Of a stretch of DNA of 15,643 nucleotides, positions 13,605-15,643 are shown piece by piece (positions within the stretch are counted from its first letter, which is position 1; each line of letters starts with the position of its first letter). A program made the translations under genes and the position numbers. The notes under the pieces were generated by a model. The model worked only from the letters and a program-made list of their open reading frames with translations. It made no database searches and had not been told where the DNA came from. The stretch comes from Oceaniferula sp049609505 (GTDB lineage: Bacteria > Verrucomicrobiota > Verrucomicrobiia > Verrucomicrobiales > Akkermansiaceae): assembly GCA_049609505.1 (NCBI GenBank), contig JBMYYO010000070.1, positions 1 to 15,643 on the forward strand, in the 5' to 3' direction.

Positions 13605-14201
13605 ATGAGCGAAAGCGTAAATCCATACACCGCACCTAAAGCGGAAACCATAGCCAGCCCTGCGGGTAATGCTGACCCCGCGAATTATTACCTTGAGGGA
13701 AAGCTCCTTGCTATCAGAAAGGAAACTGATCTGCCGAATCTGTGCATCATTACAGGGGAGGAAATACCCGATGCCAAACGCCGCAAAAAAGTGCTTTATT
13801 GGGCAAACCCAATGTGGGCGTTACTTATAATCATTGCCTGGCCAATCTATGTGATTGTTTATTTCTGCGTGCGTCAAAAAGCCATTGTTCGTTACAGCAT
13901 TTCAGCTTCTGCCTTGCGAAAGCGGGCGCTAAAAATTGCCGCATCCGTCATCTTATTGCTTGGTGCGATTGCTGGGACGGTTTTCTTTTTTTTACGAGCG
14001 GCAGATGATGACAGCAATATTGGCTTTGGCTTTTTAGGCATTGTGGCCTCAATTATTTTGCTGCTCTTTTTCTCCTACGCCTGCACGTTTCTCCGTGTTA
14101 AGAAAATGAAAAATGAATGGTTTCTCATCACTGGCACGGGCAAAAAGTTCCGTGAAAAAATGAACGAGAAATACAACGGCACAGGTATAGGGTTTTATTA
14201 G
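13605..14201 (+). CDS. Conserved-style membrane protein with NPYTAP N-terminus
   Basis: A 198-residue protein of unknown function. It starts MSESVNPYTAPKAET; the NPY-x-(A/S)P-x-A opening recurs in small membrane proteins of Planctomycetes and Verrucomicrobia. A short soluble segment (about 28-58) contains LPNLCIITGEEIP, with a single Cys before the first membrane helices. About four hydrophobic segments follow (roughly 67-88, 107-128, 140-160; the first may be a hairpin of two around the NPMWALLIIIAWP stretch). The C-terminus is basic and cytosolic in style (EKMNEKYNGTG). No catalytic or transport motif is visible. It is divergent from the cytochrome c gene (78 bp apart) and convergent with the next small membrane gene. 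No ribosome binding site is evident. Confidence 0.78.
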   Translation: MSESVNPYTAPKAETIASPAGNADPANYYLEGKLLAIRKETDLPNLCIITGEEIPDAKRRKKVLYWANPMWALLIIIAWPIYVIVYFCVRQKAIVRYSISASALRKRALKIAASVILLLGAIAGTVFFFLRAADDDSNIGFGFLGIVASIILLLFFSYACTFLRVKKMKNEWFLITGTGKKFREKMNEKYNGTGIGFY

Positions 14202-14222
14202 CAAGTGGCAATATTACCATTG

Positions 14223-14567
14223 TTAGAACCACAGCAACCCAAAGCTACTGAGCAGAAAGTAGCCGCACACGAGGCTAGTAACAACCAATAATGCGATGCT
14301 CACCCACCATGAGGAGGTGCCGCCACACATGGTGGTAAAACCGTGCCCTAACATAAAGATGACTGGGCCAAGTATCATGCCATAAAACATGATAAACAAA
14401 AACCCGTCACCCCAGCTCTCTGGACGTGACATGGCCACGCAGAAAAACGTCAGCGTGAGTGCTGTCAATAAGTTCACCCAGCGCACAGCATCTGGAGGAT
14501 CAGAGACGGGTGAGAGAAGGCTCTGGGAGAATCCCGGCCTCATGAGGTCTTCAAATTTCGTGCTCAT
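14223..14567 (-). CDS. Small hypothetical membrane protein
   Basis: A 114-residue protein with three or so hydrophobic segments (about 30-46, 53-74, and 84-112). The middle contains GDGFLFIMFYGMILGPVIFMLGHGFTTMCGG. The N-terminal 28 residues are polar (EDLMRPGFSQSLLSPVSDPPD). No family is recognised. Coding is supported by clean hydrophobic periodicity and a long frame against gene-poor flanks, not by similarity. It converges with the upstream plus-strand gene, leaving 21 bp between the stops. Confidence 0.62.
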   Translation of the reverse strand: MSTKFEDLMRPGFSQSLLSPVSDPPDAVRWVNLLTALTLTFFCVAMSRPESWGDGFLFIMFYGMILGPVIFMLGHGFTTMCGGTSSWWVSIALLVVTSLVCGYFLLSSFGLLWF

Positions 14568-14725
14568 CGTGCTGGAACATTACACAATAAGCGAGAAGGG
14601 TGCTATTATAGGAAGGTGAGATGTTTGTAATCAGCCTATTGAAAAAAATCGAAACCTAGCACGGAACAGATTGAAGGTTTAGATGATTTTGTTAGATCTA
14701 GCCATGAGTAGCAAGCAATCTGAGC

Positions 14726-14760
14726 CAAAAAAATCACCTTCCCTAGTAAGAGAAGGTGAT
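14726..14760 (-). terminator. Intrinsic terminator of the last PEP-CTERM gene
   Basis: On the minus strand ATCACCTTC and GAAGGTGAT form a perfect 9-bp stem around a 10-base loop, followed directly by a run of seven U (the A-run at 14727-14733 on the plus strand). It begins about 25 bp after the stop codon of the PEP-CTERM gene. This is the best intrinsic terminator in the window. Confidence 0.78.
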
Positions 14761-14785
14761 GGAATAGATTGGTCTAGCCGATTGG

Positions 14786-15490
14786 CTATTTGCGGCGGCG
14801 CAGAAGTAAAGCGATGCCTCCAAGCCCAAGAAGTGCTGTGCTCGATGGCTCGGGGACAGCTTCTGTTGCGAAGCGAACTTCACCGAGGCCATAGCGATCT
14901 CCACCGGCTGTAATACCAGGTTGGCCACCGTAATTGCTGACGATACGGAGACCTACATACTGAGCATCCACACTGGCAAACTGAAAGGCCTGTCCCAGGT
15001 TTGTTGCAGAGGAATCATCGCCTCCAGCATCGATGTATGACATGGTTCCACTATACTCCACGGCTTCAGTTCCAAAATCAAACGTACTACCTTCGGCCGC
15101 CGTGTGAAAGATCAGTTCAAACTCTCTGGTGTGGTTTCCCGCGTCAGTTGCTGTGGGTCCCCCATTGTTTCCATATTGCCAAAGGATGATTGTGCCAAAT
15201 GACAGTTCGCTTCCAAGGTCAATTGAGAATACGGGGTTGCCTCCCGTAGTGCCAAATGTCCACGAGTCTGTATGACCTCCGCCCGTTAAAACGTGTGTGG
15301 TGGCTTGCGCTGTTGCGAGAGTCTCGCCTCCAGTCAAGCCTGCGCTCAAGCCTGAGCCAGAAATCAAATCACCTACGCTGGAACCTGCATCACCTGCAAT
15401 TGTCCCTGTGATTGAGGTGGGCGCAATAACCGCAGCGTTAACACCGCCGATGAGCCCCAATCCTATCAGATTGATAATTGTTTTTTTCAT
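14786..15490 (-). CDS. Secreted PEP-CTERM protein, discoidin-like body
   Basis: A 234-residue protein with a signal peptide (MKKTIINLIGLGLIGGVNA, cleavage near residue 19) and a textbook PEP-CTERM tail (212-234: VPEPSS, TALLGLGGIALLL, RRRK). The body (about 75-205) has the flow of a discoidin/F5-8 type C beta-sandwich: PVFSIDLGSELSFGTIILWQYG, then TREFELIFHTAA, AQYVGLRIVSNYGG and GLGEVRFA. Such domains often bind sugars; binding is not shown here. The start has no Shine-Dalgarno sequence. The 153 bp between the start and the window edge contain no gene; GTTAC/GTAAC words about 15 bp apart (near 15523-15546) are the only symmetry noted. The gene ends at a strong intrinsic terminator. Confidence 0.88.
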   Translation of the reverse strand: MKKTIINLIGLGLIGGVNAAVIAPTSITGTIAGDAGSSVGDLISGSGLSAGLTGGETLATAQATTHVLTGGGHTDSWTFGTTGGNPVFSIDLGSELSFGTIILWQYGNNGGPTATDAGNHTREFELIFHTAAEGSTFDFGTEAVEYSGTMSYIDAGGDDSSATNLGQAFQFASVDAQYVGLRIVSNYGGQPGITAGGDRYGLGEVRFATEAVPEPSSTALLGLGGIALLLRRRK

Positions 15491-15643
15491 ATGTTATATT
15501 TGTGTTGTGAAATAGGTCACGTGTTACAAACCACGCGTTCCGTAACGAATACTAAATAAGTTCCTCACTCATGTGTCAAAACAAAAGTTGGCCGCGCAAT
15601 ATTTTTTCTGTAAAAGTGGCTGATAGCTTGGTTGAAGGTTTGG

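Overview
The window reads as a chromosomal stretch from a Verrucomicrobiota bacterium. This is an inference from protein style: four PEP-CTERM sorting tails (VPEPSS, hydrophobic stretch, RRRK or similar), a short secretin-like protein paired with a WA-x2-(D/N)P-type helical-repeat protein, and a heme/copper-oxidase maturation cluster. No rRNA, tRNA, CRISPR array or complete mobile element was seen.

Left edge (1-911): an incomplete reading frame runs off the window on the minus strand. It is followed by a gene-poor stretch and the 3' remnant of a PEP-CTERM gene that has lost its start.

Respiratory maturation block (912-4826, plus strand): a membrane protein with a TrkA-C domain, heme o synthase (ctaB), two consecutive SCO-like thioredoxin-fold membrane proteins, and a DUF420/CtaM-type protein. 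The first SCO-like protein has lost most copper ligands. The second keeps a Cys pair and a His. Together they look like an assembly line for the heme and copper centres of a cytochrome oxidase, although no oxidase subunit lies in the window. The DUF420 gene carries a canonical EF-hand loop and is bracketed by two inverted copies of a ~110-bp repeat; a third partial copy lies near 7830.

Middle (5023-9239, plus strand): a translationally coupled pair (membrane-anchored helical-repeat protein plus secretin-domain protein without a full pore barrel), then an NnrS-family heme/copper membrane protein.

Right half (9352-15490): a secreted PEP-CTERM protein; an SMR-family drug exporter; a second PEP-CTERM protein on the minus strand; an AraC-family regulator with a GyrI-like effector domain (Rob-like layout); a membrane-anchored diheme cytochrome c that fits the respiratory theme of the left half; two small membrane proteins of unknown function; and a last PEP-CTERM protein with a good intrinsic terminator.

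Almost no gene start is preceded by a recognisable Shine-Dalgarno sequence; the SMR gene is the clear exception. I found no convincing new defence system or mobile system. The most unusual points are the repeat-bracketed DUF420 gene with its EF-hand, the divergent SCO pair, and the secretin-like gene pair.
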